NCBI RefSeq assembly: GCF_040954645.1 | Contig: NC_092803.1 | Coordinates: forward strand, 121,043,961 to 121,107,960 | Reading direction: 5' to 3' | DNA from: Diabrotica undecimpunctata | Taxonomy: Eukaryota; Arthropoda; Insecta; Coleoptera; Chrysomelidae | DNA length: 64,000 bases | Part shown: piece after piece, positions 30,201-45,200 of the stretch | Position numbering within the stretch: position 1 is the stretch's first letter | Layout of the letters: each line of letters opens with the position of its first letter | The notes under the pieces: model-generated | What the model saw: the letters and a program-made list of their open reading frames with translations, nothing else | Told to the model about the DNA's origin: nothing | The model's database searches: none | Position numbers and translations under genes: made by a program

Positions 30201-33200
30201 ATTTTTATAGGTTCAGTGGCATTTTCGTCTCTGACGACTGGAGTAATAGTGCAATATTCAATTCTTTTATTTTATATCTGTACCATCCGTGAAGAAGTGG
30301 ATAAGTCAAATTTTCGTTAAAACAAGATATCTCAATATTGAAATATTTATCTTTTAATTTCATCAGATGAATAAATGTGTAATTCAAATTTGCAAAGACC
30401 TTACTTGGTAGGAGCCCGTGAATATTTGGATGACAATTTATTTGGTATCAGAACCGGTATATCGACTTGTCTAATATTGAAGAGTTTTAAATATTTGTTT
30501 GAAATAATGTATCTTAACTTGACCATCCTGGTAGGTAATATTCAGTCAGTGAATAACTAGGTATGTAGAAATACCCACATGGGGACGTTGCATTTTGCTT
30601 TATTTTTCTTGATATCTTCAATTACCAGTTTATCAACATAACAAAATAGTAGGGGGTATATATTTGAATGGAGAGTAACGGAAGACTAGTCCGTTTGGAA
30701 TTATTTCCCATGATAGACATGGAATTGCGCCTTCAGGTAATAAACGTTCTATGGAAGAAATTCAAAACGCCAAATATCACATTTTGTCTTTTCCTATATA
30801 CGAAAGCCACTATTGCGGAAACAGGATATCTAAACAGTACTTGTCTGGTGACTTATCTATTGCTATAATGTTGGATATGTACAAAAAAACAGTAAACGGG
30901 TTTGTCTCATTGTCGTTGTACAAGAACTGCTTCTACAGTTTGAACCTTGTATTTAACAAACTTAAACAGGATACTTATTCTAAATGTGATATTTTCAAAA
31001 TAAAATTAAAAGTTCTTGAGGAGAGAGAGGAGAAAGAGAATTTGAGATAAGAGAGAGATAAACACCATCAACTCGCAGACGATACCTACAAGGCAAAACA
31101 GGTGGATAAGGAGGTTGCGTCTTCAGACACTAAAAAAGAGCATACACTTTTGATCTTTAACAGTGCCTTCCAACACACTTTTTAACAGCGAACACTCTCT
31201 TTTATAAGCGTCAAATGTGGACGTTTAACCTTAGTGTTCACGATTTAGCAAAAAATGCAGTTACATGTTTTATGTGGGACAAATCAACCGCTGGAAGAGG
31301 TGGCAATCAGATAGCTTCTTACATTTACCGCCTTTTATTGTAACTTCATGAGATATGGAAGACGTAACTTTTCACTCAGATACTTGTGGAGGCCAAAATA
31401 AGAACCAGCAAGTAGCTTTCATGTTCACATTCGCTTTCACAAAACTCCCAAATCTCAAAATTATAAATCACAAGTTTTTAGTCAATGCATACTCACATGG
31501 AGTGTGATACGGATCATGCTCTTATAGAGAAAGAAAAGAAAAGAACACACATTAAAATCAATCAGCCTAATGACTGGTATCAGATGGTAAGATCCTGCAA
31601 AAGGAAGAAACCATTCAAACTAGTGGTAATAAAACAAAAAGATTTCTTGGAGTTCAGCAGTCTAGGAAAAGGAGCATTAATCGTTGTTATCACCGATAGA
31701 GAAAAGTTCTTGTAGCAGTCAGTGCAATGGTTTCAGTATAATAGTAAAATTGGAATAGTAAAATATAAACATAGTTTAGACGTCTCCAATTTTTTTAAAT
31801 CTGTAAATTTCCGAAGAAGAGGAAAACACGTTGTACCAAGCACATTGCTATAAATCACAGACAAGCTTCTGTCAGTTAGTACCTAAGGAGAAAAAGAAAG
31901 ACCTACTTAATCTTTTGCTGCTCATCGATGAAGTTTTTTTATAATTTTTACCGAAATTTACCCACTACAGATATGCAAATCTTGGGCCCGGATTTGGAAG
32001 AGTTTTATGCAGATAATCAGTAATTTTTTAGTTTCCTTTTTCAATTAAAGTTGATGTTGCGTGTTATAAAGAATTAAAATATAAAAAAAAAGTTTAAATT
32101 TTTCTCTCGAAATTTAAGTACAAGTCGGTAACTCAATAAGAACACAGAAATTTGCCGTGAATAAGTGGGTAAGTTAGACTTTTTTTAAGCGTAAGTGATA
32201 TACTCACAGCTCATAATTATGTACGTCATTCGTTGCATGATTACTCACCAATTTCTATGAATACGAAACTGAACTTAATTTTTTTATTCTTCAAAACTAT
32301 TAAAATGTTTAAAATGGCCGTATTGAAAAGTTTATATTTTTGATTTATCGACTTATTCACAGATGGTAAAGATATAAAACAAGATCATCATCTGTAACTG
32401 CAAAACCCATGACTCAGTATTTAGGAGTACACTAGCTGAAACTTAATAAGTAGAAAGAGGTCCGGAAGAAACTGTCACTATAACTAAGAAAAAAACTGTA
32501 AGAGCCTACAACAGATATCTTTTCATTAGCGCTGCTGGGGCTACTTTCCTGAAAATAGTAAATGAATATATGTGCGTTTTGTAGCATCAAAAAAGTGTAG
32601 AGTTTTGAACTTTTCATAAAAATTTTTTTATCCAAAATTAAAAGTTTTGTTCTCAGTTCAATTTCATTTCATTCCTTGTAAAATTTTATTTTGATATCAT
32701 GTGTTTTTTAAATTAAAACAGTAATGCTGTATTTGTGTCACAATTCGTAGTAACTCGTAGTCATGGACAAGAATGTTTTTGTGATTATATAAGTAGCATT
32801 CTCATTTTGACCTATAAACATTTTTAGTGAAATGTCTTGTTTGTTTATCCCACGTCATTTTATATCAAAAATTCGTTGTTTTTATGAGAAAACCTCTCTA
32901 CTTTCAGAACAATTTTTAGTGGTCAACCCTTAGTGGTTACATTGTACCAACATATTTGACTGTAAACATTTCTTCAGTTTTCTACTTTTTATCTTCTAAT
33001 TGAACGTACAGATAATTGCCAAATTGGTGCTCTCCACCGCGTCTCAAAGAAAACGCCTCAAGATTATCTGAACATAAAAAATGTTTCCCTTACATTTTGA
33101 ATTGATCCACGAAATAAGCTTGCTATTTTTTTCGTTGAACCCTTCAGTTGATGAACTTCAGGACTATCAGAATTATTTAGTAAGGCCAGTTTGATCATAA

Positions 33201-36200
33201 ATTTTTAACTTTTATGTCTACATCTTCGTTAAAGATTATTTTCGAGTTTTTCATTTTACTTTTCCTATTGAGATCAATGCATTTATTAATATAATAATAG
33301 TACAATCTATTTTCAAATTTAATTAAATATGAACTGTAAAAAAAAACTGTTTCTACATGTATAATTAATCATATTATTGACAATATTGACTAATAAAGTT
33401 GAGTAGATTATACTTTGACAGTCTATCGCATCTCCTAAGTTAGAGAAAAACTAGAAGATTGTATAAGACTGTATTTTACAAAAAATATACAATTTTTTTT
33501 TTAAATTTTTTGAAATATCCCGCGTTTTGAAGGATCTAACTATAACTAAACAGAAGAACTAAATAAAAAAAGAAATGAGACTAAAATAAGAAAGAATCTA
33601 AGTGAGAACAAATGCAAAATGAATAAAATTATAGAAATATAAAATAGAAATTATACATGAACTCACTTCTCTAAGGGCGTTATCATTAAAGGCATCCATA
33701 TCAGTTCCTTCTTTATTAGCTCCTTTCATGTTCAATTCATTCTTTTTATTTGATCTACTGGCAGCCTTCGCTGGTTGTGGTTGAGGTATTGGCACCGAGG
33801 GTTGGCTTGCCGGTTTTTGATTGTTCGGCCCGCCAGAGCCCTGCTTTGATGTTGACCGTTGAGCATTAGGTTTTGATTTTGCTGTAACAAAGAAAAACGG
33901 ATCATTAAATCATTCATAAAAAAATAACTTATTATATTTTATCTATTTTTCAACATGATTTAAACAACGAAAGTATGAACAATAGAAAATTATAAAATTA
34001 GTTCATTTCTGTTTATTTAACAAAGGTTTACTTCTATGTATTTGTCGGAAAACATTCAGGTCAAAGGTAAGCAAAAAGAGATATTACAACCTTCTCGCTA
34101 CGCAAAAATACTCTGGGAACATCAAACTGAATCAAACTAATCACATATGCTCTCACTGGACACTGCTCACTCACTCAATCTTTTTATAACCTAACCAATA
34201 GCAAATATCTCTCCTAAACGAGTAACAGACTTTCAAGAGCCTCGATCTGTTGAACTAAACATAGACGTAGACCATATAAACAAAGAAATTTTGTTGGAAA
34301 CAAAAATGATGTCGGGAAGAAAAGTATACAGTAAAAATACAAAACTTACAGATATATAAGACACGTCAAAAGTAAAATGGTGTTCTATTAAAAACATTAA
34401 TTTTTATAGTGTAGAAAGGAAACGCATGGTCGTGTATGAAATAAAAGTGAAGTTAAATTTTATTGATTAATGAAATAAAAAAAAAAGAGAGTAAATTTAA
34501 TCAATAAACAGCAGACAAATATGGGTTTTATAAGAAAACTCTCCATGTTGAAAATAAAATTGGCAAGAATTTCGAAAGTTAAATGAACAAATACGGGGTG
34601 CGGCGCGACAAGTTTTGATTAAAAGTAATGGTGGATACAGTTATGTTAAAAATCTGAAAATTACAAAGCTGTAGATTTTGGAAGACGCTGAGTTGAAATA
34701 TAATGCTGTCTTTAACATAACAAAATAAAAAAATATTAGGTGCTATTTAAAATAAAAAAGTTGACGTCTACTTCCGGTATAACCAGAAGTGCCAGATTCA
34801 GAATAACATTATATTTCAAGTCGGCGTCATCCAAAATGTTCATATTTTTAACATAACTGTATCCGCCATTACTTTTAATCAAAACTTATCGCGCCACACC
34901 CTGTATAATAAAGACTATCCCAGTATCAAAATATAGGTCAAAACTAAAATAAATGAGAATAGAATCTAATGAGATTAATGAGGAAAAAGGTAAAACAAAG
35001 AACTATTCAATTAACATATTCATATCGCAACAGTAAATATAATAAAGAAAATGAAAAACATACGTACATGAACAAATTTGGAGGAAAAATAAATGGAAAA
35101 GGGAGAATCACATAAACAAAACGAGAAAGGATGGGTCAGATTAATTTTTTTGATGATACACGGATTTAAATAGGAATATAAAATTTAACAACAATAAACC
35201 ATTCCCTTGTTGCATTTTACGAGAATATAGATTAGAGCATCCCTATACCCTACGGATAGAAAGGAATTATAATTATAAGTCTCCAAATTTTATATTGTTT
35301 CAAATAATTTTCATTTTTTTTTTTTTGGAAACAAATATTAGATATACTAAAATTTATATTTATGAGGTTTCGGTTTCCACGTCGGAAGACATTTTTAGAT
35401 TTTATTAAACAATCGTATTAAGGAGAAGAAAGAATATGAGAAATTTGCCAAGAAACAGTAATTTTTATTGACAATTTAATATTTTTTTTTTCTTAAGACT
35501 ACATAAATATTCACGTATATAGACGAGTTTTCTTGAAATAGCTTTATGAATTTTTAAATTTCACCAACAAGGAATAAATTAATGATATTACGTAAGTAAG
35601 GTCACTTCATTCATTAATGCATTAGTTTCGCTTAACAATGAACTGACGTAAAATAAATAAGCCTTTTTTTATCCATCAACATACAAAAATTTTATTTTTT
35701 CTGTGACTGAAAAAATGTCTCGACATGTAACAAAATATCACTTTTTATGAAATTACTTTTTCCCCGGGAAAAAAATGAGTAATTTTTTCCGGCTATAGAT
35801 ACACATAAAATTACTTCCTTTATATCAAAGTACAATAATTATTAAATGTGTATTGCATGAATAACATGTTCCTTGAACTATTCTTGAACTATTAGGTACA
35901 TCAGTCGCAATTTGATTTAGCTGATACTAATTTTTATACACTAGTTTCGCTGCTTCTGTTAACTCTGGTTGAGTTGAGAAAACTTGGAATCCCATTTTTT
36001 TATTTATAATATTCAAAATAACTACTAAACAACCACCAAGTTAGCAATTTTTATATCAAATCACAGAATTAAATTTACAGATATTTGATTAAGTACTTCA
36101 AGTTTGAAAAGAGTGATCTGCAAAGTTATTTCAGTTTTACCCGTTTTGGCAGACTACTAGTGGAGGCCGGCGTACCGGTGAAATCACCCTATATTGAAAT

Positions 36201-39200
36201 AATACATTTCGAAATAATACGAAACATAAGGCGAAAGTTTATAGTTTTCAAAATGTCAACAAACTATCCTGAACTTCTACAGAAGCGAACGATTGATACA
36301 GTTAAAAAATTTTTTTAGTTAGCAAAATTCTGAATTATGCTTTTTAACTTAATAAAAATGTTCTACCAAATTAAAAGAATAACAGGACACAACTCGATGA
36401 AGGTAAAAGCGGCAACATACATTACTACTGGCATAGCTATAGCTACCACCTTTAATAATGCATAGTATCAAAAATCAATAGTCTATTACCGTTATTGAAT
36501 AGACCCAACCCAAAAACTTGAATTGAGAATTCGAACTGTTTCAATATCACCTTGCCCCACAGAGACGAGAGGCGATAGTTTGATTTATCCTAACCTACAT
36601 CTAGAATCGCAAACCGTAGACATGAATCTTAAATCGTTTACCTTTAATGGAAACATGTCTACCGTGCAAATACATGGGCGTATCTAAAGGGATACACGTT
36701 TATATTTATTAAGAGTCTCATTCTAAACCATTATTGATAGCATTTTTTCACTATGTTATTAAACCATTATTGATAGCATTTGTTCACTATGTTATTTAAT
36801 TATACATTAAAAAATGCAGGAATTTAAAGTTTCAACTAAATACTATTTAATTAGTTTAGTGACGTAGTATCTAATTTTTAGCAGATGACGTCAGCTCATT
36901 ATATAATAATAGTAATTATCTAAAGGAATGATTTTAGTTAGCGGATGGCCAAAAATAAAAATAAAAGCAAACTATATTGGGAAAAGGGAACTCAACATTA
37001 AAATCACCACATTAAAAATGTGAACACAGTTGAGTGGAAAACAAGTATCTAGGCCTCACTTTAGATAAACTTTTGCATATGGATATACACGGCAATAGTG
37101 AGACGAACCGCTACTTGCGGGGCAGTGAGGTGGGGAAGTGGAGCCAATCTAAGCAACAAGAGGAACAACACTTCAAAACTTTTAAAGATTAATTTGTGTA
37201 TGCATAACAGGTCCAATGAGAACAATCTCGCGAAGCTTTAGATAGTCTGTGCACGCATAACAGACGTGATGAGAACTTGCTCAACATATGGCATGGAATA
37301 ATCCATGATCTCCCACAAAGTGTGAAATCAAAGACCATATATTAGATGATCAATGAAGGAATGATTAGACCAAATAAAGTCAATATTGGGGTATGCCCCT
37401 AGATGATGTGAAAAAGTAAGCAGAAGATGCAAACTTTCAATTATAATTGTAGGGAATAAGACAACCAAAAATATTTCTTCTTTAAAGTGTCATATGCTTC
37501 CAGCATGTCTGCATTTTTCAAATTTCTATGTGTCTGCAAATTTCTCCTGCATTTTGAATCCCACACCAAACTCATATCTCGTAGCTACAAATGTTGCCTC
37601 CTTCTCTCTACTTTGCCAATTAAAATCAATCTCAAGACCTCATACTTATGACCTAATTATATGTCCCAAATAGAAAACTTTTCATTGATTAATAGTTTGT
37701 AACAATTCATGCTGAGTTCCAGCTCTGCTAACACTTCCTAGTTTGTCACATGATCAACCCATGAGATACGCAGTAGCTTATGCAGAGTCTGCATTTGTGT
37801 AGTAAGGATAGCAGAATTTCCCTCTGGCATAAGCATTTTTGGAATTTAATCATTGCCGATCTTGTCATGACTGACTAATTAAAAAATAGTTCTAGGGAAC
37901 TGTAACCAAATAACATGTAAAGATTGTATTAGTGTAAACAAAAAGGAAATACAGGCACTAGTCAACTGAGATAACATGAAAGCATTGGAAGTAATAGATG
38001 TAGTAGAATGAAGATTCTCAAAGCTAGGCTAAGCAGGATTAACGAGGCATGGATCAGTAGTTCAGGCTGAGATCTTTGCATACCTGGTACATGCTCAGGA
38101 AATAATAGATATGGCAGGTCCATCTCTATCTACTCTGATAGTCAAGCAGTGCTAAGGGCTTTGGAAACACCCAAAGTCAGCTCTGAGCTGGTTCTTGGGT
38201 GTAAGAAGGCACTGGCTGATATTGTGCTGACCAATAGGGTTAACTTGGTATGGGTACTGGAGCATACAGGTGCGGAAGGGAACGAACAGGCTGATGCTCT
38301 GTTAAACAGAACTTATCCGCTCTGCCTGGGGGACCTGAACCTGTGATTGGAGTGCCCTTCAGTACTGGTCAGGGTAGTTTCAAGTAGCTTCTATTGTGGA
38401 TGTTCCAGGACTCACAAGAACCACAAGAATGGACTATTGTTCTTTGATTAGGTCTATGCTGGAGTACTGTTCAGCCATATGGTCTCCTTATTTCCAGATA
38501 CATTTTGATTCCTTAGAGAAGGTTCAGCATGAATTCCTATGAGTGTGTGCCTTTCAAAGTGGGATTAGAATAGCAGACCATGACTACACTATCATGGAGA
38601 GGTCGAAGAGCTTGCCTACTTTAAGTGTGAGGGGGATCTTTTTTTTTAACTTTTGATTTTTAAATTAATAATTTTCAGAATTGATTGTACCTCTCTTGTC
38701 AGATTGGTCTTAGCATAGCATATTATCAAGGTTTGCTTCATCTATGTACTTATGTTCCATTTTGTAGAACAACCTATGGAGGTAGTAGCTAACTGAACAG
38801 ATACTTATCCTTGTTAAACAGCCTGAATGTAGATGTATTTAACATGACTCAATAAATATATAAATATTTGTAGAAATGAGTTACTGGTACCTTATAGTGT
38901 GTAAACTTAACTTAATTGTAATAATACTTTATTTTTATTGTAACTAGGTAATGCTTTATATATAATTTTTTATTTTTAATGTTATTTTCCCATCTTATAG
39001 TGCTGAATTTTAGAATCATAGAATTAACTGCTGGATTAAAAGCTTTTTAAAGATTTAATTATATATTATGTGTGTATATATATATGTACATGTGTACATG
39101 CATATGTGTATACAGATTCGGCAAATTTTCAACTACCGTATACGTTATTCAGTATGTGGAACAAAGATAACACTTAATTGTTTGAATAGAAGTGAGAGGC

Positions 39201-42200
39201 AGTCATCATCTCGACGGAGTAGGTATGACTTTTAAACAGTGTTGCTATTATTTCTGTTACATATTTCCTTCTAAATTTTAGTCCGATGCATGAGTCTAAA
39301 ATAATATTTAAATCCACTACAGTTCATTGTAGAATAAAAATTAATATTGTCCCAAAAAAATTCAAATAAAGTAGCCACGTAATTGTTATTTTCTAATCGA
39401 TTTTATCAATTACTTTATTAGTTAACAAGGAACAGTGATTTAAGTAATTTATGTATGGCAACAAAGCATTATTCCCCTGAAGAGTTTGAACTTTTAAGCA
39501 ACGCCTTCTTTTACAGTGCGAAGCGGCATAAAAATACACCGATGACCGACAGTAATTATCGGACGTTGATGGGGTGTAGTTCTTTGCATAAAATTATTTC
39601 GTCGCCAACTTTCCGTCAGTAAATCTTTAAGAAAAACTCAAACACTTATAGGAATTCGAGTTTTAAATGTAATTTTTGTAGATTTTTAGCTCTGGTAGCT
39701 AGGAAATAAAACAATAATTAACTTAACAAACATTAACTAAATATAAATATTATTTTTATAAGAAAAAAACCAATCAAAAAAATTATTCTAAATAATTAAA
39801 ATTAAAGGCATTTTTAAAAAATCTCTAACCAATTAAATGTTCAAACAAACCACCATTTTAAGCTAAACAAAATCCGAATCTATCAATTAAAGCAAGTCTC
39901 ATTGCATTTAGCTGATTTGGTTGTACTCGACTACAAAGTTGAACAATTTTTTCTTACAATTCTGCTAAATTGGTGGCTCGTTCGAAATCATGCCGATATA
40001 ATTTTGATTTTAGCATTCCTAAGAAATAAAATACCAAAGGTGCTTAATCTGGTGATCTGGGGGGCCATTTTATTGTTCCTCGTGTAGAAATTATTCGTCC
40101 AGGAAATGTTTGTTCCAAATAATTTGTAACTTCGATTGCATTATGTGCTGGGCAACCATCCTGTTGAAACCAAACATCATCGAAGTTGACCGCAAGGTTT
40201 CGAACAGCTGGAATAATCTGATTGCGTAATAAATCTAGATACTTTCGCCCATTCAGATTTCCCGTAATAAAAAATGGACCAATTATATTATCGTTATAAA
40301 TGCCAGTCCACACATTTAATTTCTTTGGGAATTGTGTTTTCACAGCAATACTCAAATGTTTCTTTTCCCTAGACCAATAGCGGACGACAGATGGATTATG
40401 ACGTTTATGGATTGTGAATGAAGATTCATCGGAAAACATTTTTTAAAAAGTTATTGTTTTTAAAAAGCAGCAATAAATAACTGTATTATTTCTACAATAG
40501 AATGGTTCCCATAATACCATTTCACCATTTGAATCTTTTCTTTTTGAAAATACAGTAGAACCTCGATAGGTCAAACCTCAATAAATTAAAAACCTCTATA
40601 ACTTCAAAAAATTATATGTTCCCTTCCCATCGGAGCCCAAAACCTCTACAACTTAAAATACACAATCTCGATAACTTAAATAAATAATATCAATATTGGC
40701 CCTCAGTAACTTAAAGAAATGTTTTCACAATCCCTATAACATAAAATTGTTTACCAATGACAGCTGAACAGCTTACTGCATCATAAGTTTTGATTACTGT
40801 TCTAGAAACATCGATTTAGGTACTGTGTGATACCTTGCTTAAAATGAGTCCAAAAAGAAAATTAACAACGCTAACATATGCTGATAAATTAAAAGCTATA
40901 GAAGCAGTGAAAAATGGATTCAAAAGAAAAGAAGTTGCGGCTCTGTTTGGAATACACGAGAGTACATTATCAATCATCATAAAAAAAGAAACCGAATTAT
41001 TGAAAAAACAAGAATCAGGAGACAAAAATTGCCGAATTCCCTAATTTGGAACAGTGTTTGTTTACGTGGTTAAAACAATATCGAAACAAAAACATCAGTA
41101 TCAGTGGACCCATACTGAAAGAAAAGGCTATAGAGTTCGCTAATTCACTAAAAATCGATAATTTTAAAGCCAGCAATGGCTGGTTAGAGAATTTCAATAA
41201 ACGAATGATTTAGCCTTAAAAAAATGTGCGGCGAAAGTACGAGCGTAAGCAAATCAGTCTGCCAAGAATGGAAATCTGACTTGCATAATTTAGTGAATAA
41301 TTATGATACCAATGATGTTTTTAATGCTGATGAAACTGGTCTGTTTTTTAAATGTCTTCCCGAAAAAACATTAACATTCAAAAATAAAAAATGTCATGGA
41401 GAAAAACACAGCAAGGAACGACTTACGATTCTGCTTTGTGAAAATTCTAAGGGCACAGAAAAACTGAAAAGCATGGATGACAGCAGAACTTTTTAAAAAA
41501 TGGCTGAATAATATAGATTAGCAAACGGCAACTTGAAATAGAAAAATTGTTCTGTTCATTGACAACTGAACAGCACACGGAGGCATACCACCATTAAAGG
41601 CAATCAAAGTACAAGTTCTTCCACCAAACACAACATCACAACTTCAACCTTTGGATCAGAGTATCATTAAAAATTTTAAAACGGAGCAAAATACGATTTC
41701 TTCTATCAATGTTCTTCAAGTAATGAGGATAATGAACAAAACATGGCAAAACGTAACACTCCTCACAGTGAAAAACTGCTTTAGAACCTGTGGTTTCTCT
41801 TCAGAACCTCAAGAAATCATTTTGAAGAGGAAGATAATAATGATCCTGAATAATGGAATAACAACATGCACTGTATTTAAAGTTATAAAGACGATGAATT
41901 TAATGACGACCCACAAACTTCATCTAAGAGCATATCAATCAACGAAGCAAGAGTGCTGTAACGACTGTACGATCATTTATAGAGCAGTGTAGAAACATAA
42001 AAGATAACGTATTTTCTTCTCTATGTTATTTAAAATCAAATCGATTTAGGATCTATGAATTGTTTAAATCAAAAGAAAATCTCAGACTTTTTTTAGTAGA
42101 CTATACCTTTAATTATTGCTTTAACTTTTTGTAACGAATATAATAAATGAATGTAGTGTATGTAGTGTATAATAAATGCCTATATTTTAATGAACTTCTG

Positions 42201-45200
42201 ACCTATATTAATCCATCACAACATAGACCCTTGATAACTTAAAACCTGCATAACTTAAAATATTTGGTTTTTCCCTTGGAATTTAACTTATCAAGGTTCT
42301 ACTACTGTATACGCTTGGCATGTTAATTATTTGTTTTCAACCTTTTACCACAACAGCTAAAAATCAAAGAAATAGACCTTACCTTATTGACCTTAAACCT
42401 GCTGTACAGATAAGGACCGCCTATTCTTTTGAGGGGAAGTCGTAGAGGGAGCAAATGGTTTATACTATTTGTCTGTCTACTGAAGTGCGATATTTATTTA
42501 GCTCACGCTGTTGTGGCATCTCAATTTCTCAATTCAGTATTCTTTGTTAATTAATGAAGTAATGATATAATCGTTTAAAAAATAATACTTACATGATTAC
42601 TTCATGTAAGGTTTGTTGGGGCAATATTAATTTTCATTCTACAATGAACTGTAGTGGATTTAAACATTATGTTACACTCATGTATCCGACTAATGTTTTA
42701 GAAGGAGTTATGTTACAGAAATTTCGCAACACTGTTTAAAAATTAGACTCGCTACTCCAAGTGCGTGGATTGTGTCTCACTCGTATTCAAACAATTAAGT
42801 GTTATCTTTGTTCCACATACTGAATAACGTATACGGTAGTTGAAAATTTGCCGAATCGGTATATTTTTAGTCTAAATTAAGTATTTAGTAAGTATTTAAT
42901 TTTGTTATCTTAAAATACTGTGTACTTTGAACCACTACCTACTTTCTTCTTCTTCTTCAGTACCTTATCCGGTCCGGATGTTGGCGATCATCAAGGCTAT
43001 CATGGTTTTGTTTACTGCTCTGCGAAACAGCTCCGCTGAGGTCATCTCAGTCCATTGTCGGAGATTTTTCAACCACAAGATACGACTGCGTCCCGGTCCT
43101 CTTCTGCCAAATACTTTACCCTGCATAATGAGTTGAAGAATTCGATATTTTTCTTCATTCCGCATCACGTGGCCGAGGTACTCAAGCTTACGTTGTTTAA
43201 TTAAATCAAGCACTTCTTTTTCTTTTGTCATGCGCTGTAGAACCTCAACGTTGGTGACATGGTCCACATAAGATATTTTTAGTATCCTTCTGTATATCCA
43301 CATCTCGAAGGCTTCGATTCGTTTTTCAGTGGCTTGCGTCAGTGTCCAGGCTTCAACTCCATATAGTAACACTGGAAGAACGTAGCAACTCACTATCCGC
43401 ATCTTGGTTCCCAAACTGAGATCACTGCAGCACAGCAAGGATCTCAACTTAATAAATGTAGACCATGCCATTTCAATTCTGGATCTAATCTCTTGAGCAT
43501 AGTCCCATTGTAAGTTGAGGGTACTACCTATTTTGTATATTGTAAATTGTAAGATTTAATGGGGTTGTCCCATATTAAATAAATTAAATTATGTAATTCA
43601 ATTGACTAAGGCCGTCCATTCATCTCTTCCTTGTGCATGTTCTTTTGCTTATGTGAATGAGTGTTTTCTTTATTTGGGCTGACCATGGTTACATTGCCTT
43701 AACTATCATTCTATCCATACCTTCTCTTCTTCTACTATTGTGTCCAAATTATCTCAGTAGACTTTGATGATAATTGTAACAAGTATATTAATAGTGTTAA
43801 GTTCTAATAATATTGAATTATTGGTGCAGTGCTACTTTTGCTACAATTATGCTACTTCTTTGTCCACTTTCTCTTATACTAACTTTAAACTCAAATTTAT
43901 ATTAATTTCATAATGTTAGTAAATTCCTTCATTTGGCAAACTATATGAAGAATCTGGAACCAAGATCCTGACAGACCATTATAAAACTAACATAACCTAT
44001 GGAATCATAAACATAATGGAAACATAACAAAACTAATTATGCTGGTTAAGTTTGGAAAATCCCATGAAGACAATTTTACAGAAATGAACACCAGTGTTTT
44101 CACTAAAATGACTGGTGAATCATACTAATTACTGCAATGTAATAAAGAATTTCTTAATGAGGTTAAAAGAACACATTCTATTCAAATAGAAATTACTTTA
44201 CAGTGAATGAGCACAATTTTGGAGAATTTTTTATAATAAAAGTCATTATACATATATTAGTTTTTACAGGCAACACAATAGATCAGGTATTTGATAGGAT
44301 TAATTCATTTGAAAGTGGTCAAATAATTATAAAAAGGAATATGTTTAATCATTTAGAACAAATACAAGAGCATTGGTTGTTATGAAAATGTTTGTTAAGG
44401 ATAATGCCATTTATAAGAGCCAAAATAAAAATATCTAGAATAAGTTAAAAAAAGAAATATCACATTTTTAAGTCATTCATTATGTACTGGGGTCAATGTC
44501 TTCCATTGTTGTAAGTATTTATTGTTTATTTTTACTAAATTGTTAAAATAAAATTATTTTAGAAAAAATAGTTTAAAATGGCTGTTGCAAAGTTTTATGA
44601 TAAAAGTACTCATAATGATAGATACACTTTTAAGGTAAGAATTTGCTAGTAGTGTAGTCCTTTATGATACTACATAATTATAAAACAATTAAGTAGCATA
44701 GGAAAGGACAAACCATATTACATAAGAAATATCATCTAGAATATTTTGAATACTCATTTAAAATTCATTCCTAAACAATCCATGGAAACAGTATAACCAA
44801 GCCCATAACAAGAATATATCTGAGAGAAGGAAACAATACAGAACTACAGAAAAAACCATACAGATTGAAGAAATACAAGAAAAATATGCAAAGATACTAG
44901 TATTTGAGAAAAGTGTTTCGAAGAAAATAACTCATTTATTCCTTACATTCAGAATAAAAAAAGACTACATCCTATGACACATTACATATTTTCTACAACA
45001 AACTGGAAAAACTTGTAACCATTCTTGTAGGCAACAGATTTTTATAGATTTGACATTCTTCTTACATAATTTTGAATGACAGGCAGTAAGTAGTTTCCAA
45101 AGTTTTATTTGTTGGTATAATCTTAATCCAATACTACTTAGTTCAGAATATATTCTAAGAACTAAATAGGTAAACTTCTACATTTGATTTGTTCAAGTAT

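Larger units (their letters stand above)
39113..42859 (-). mobile_element. Tc1-type element with long inverted repeats, split by a Tigger element
   Basis: Ends CAGATTCGGCAAATTTTCAA (left) and the complement of CCGATTCGGCAAATTTTCAA (right), flanked by TA at 39111-39112 and 42860-42861. The inverted repeats run inward roughly 250 bp (to near 39350 and 42600), unusually long for Tc1/mariner. Without the 1.76-kb inner insertion the element is about 2.0 kb. The transposase relic is on the minus strand. Confidence 0.9.

Noticed and set aside
28797..30241. Palindrome considered as an origin or inverted gene pair
   Set aside because: A second copy of the same sequence at 58.8 kb and defined ends show it is a repeat family.
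36085..36318. 77-codon plus-strand frame across a GC-richer patch
   Set aside because: No recognisable family; too short and isolated to support a gene.
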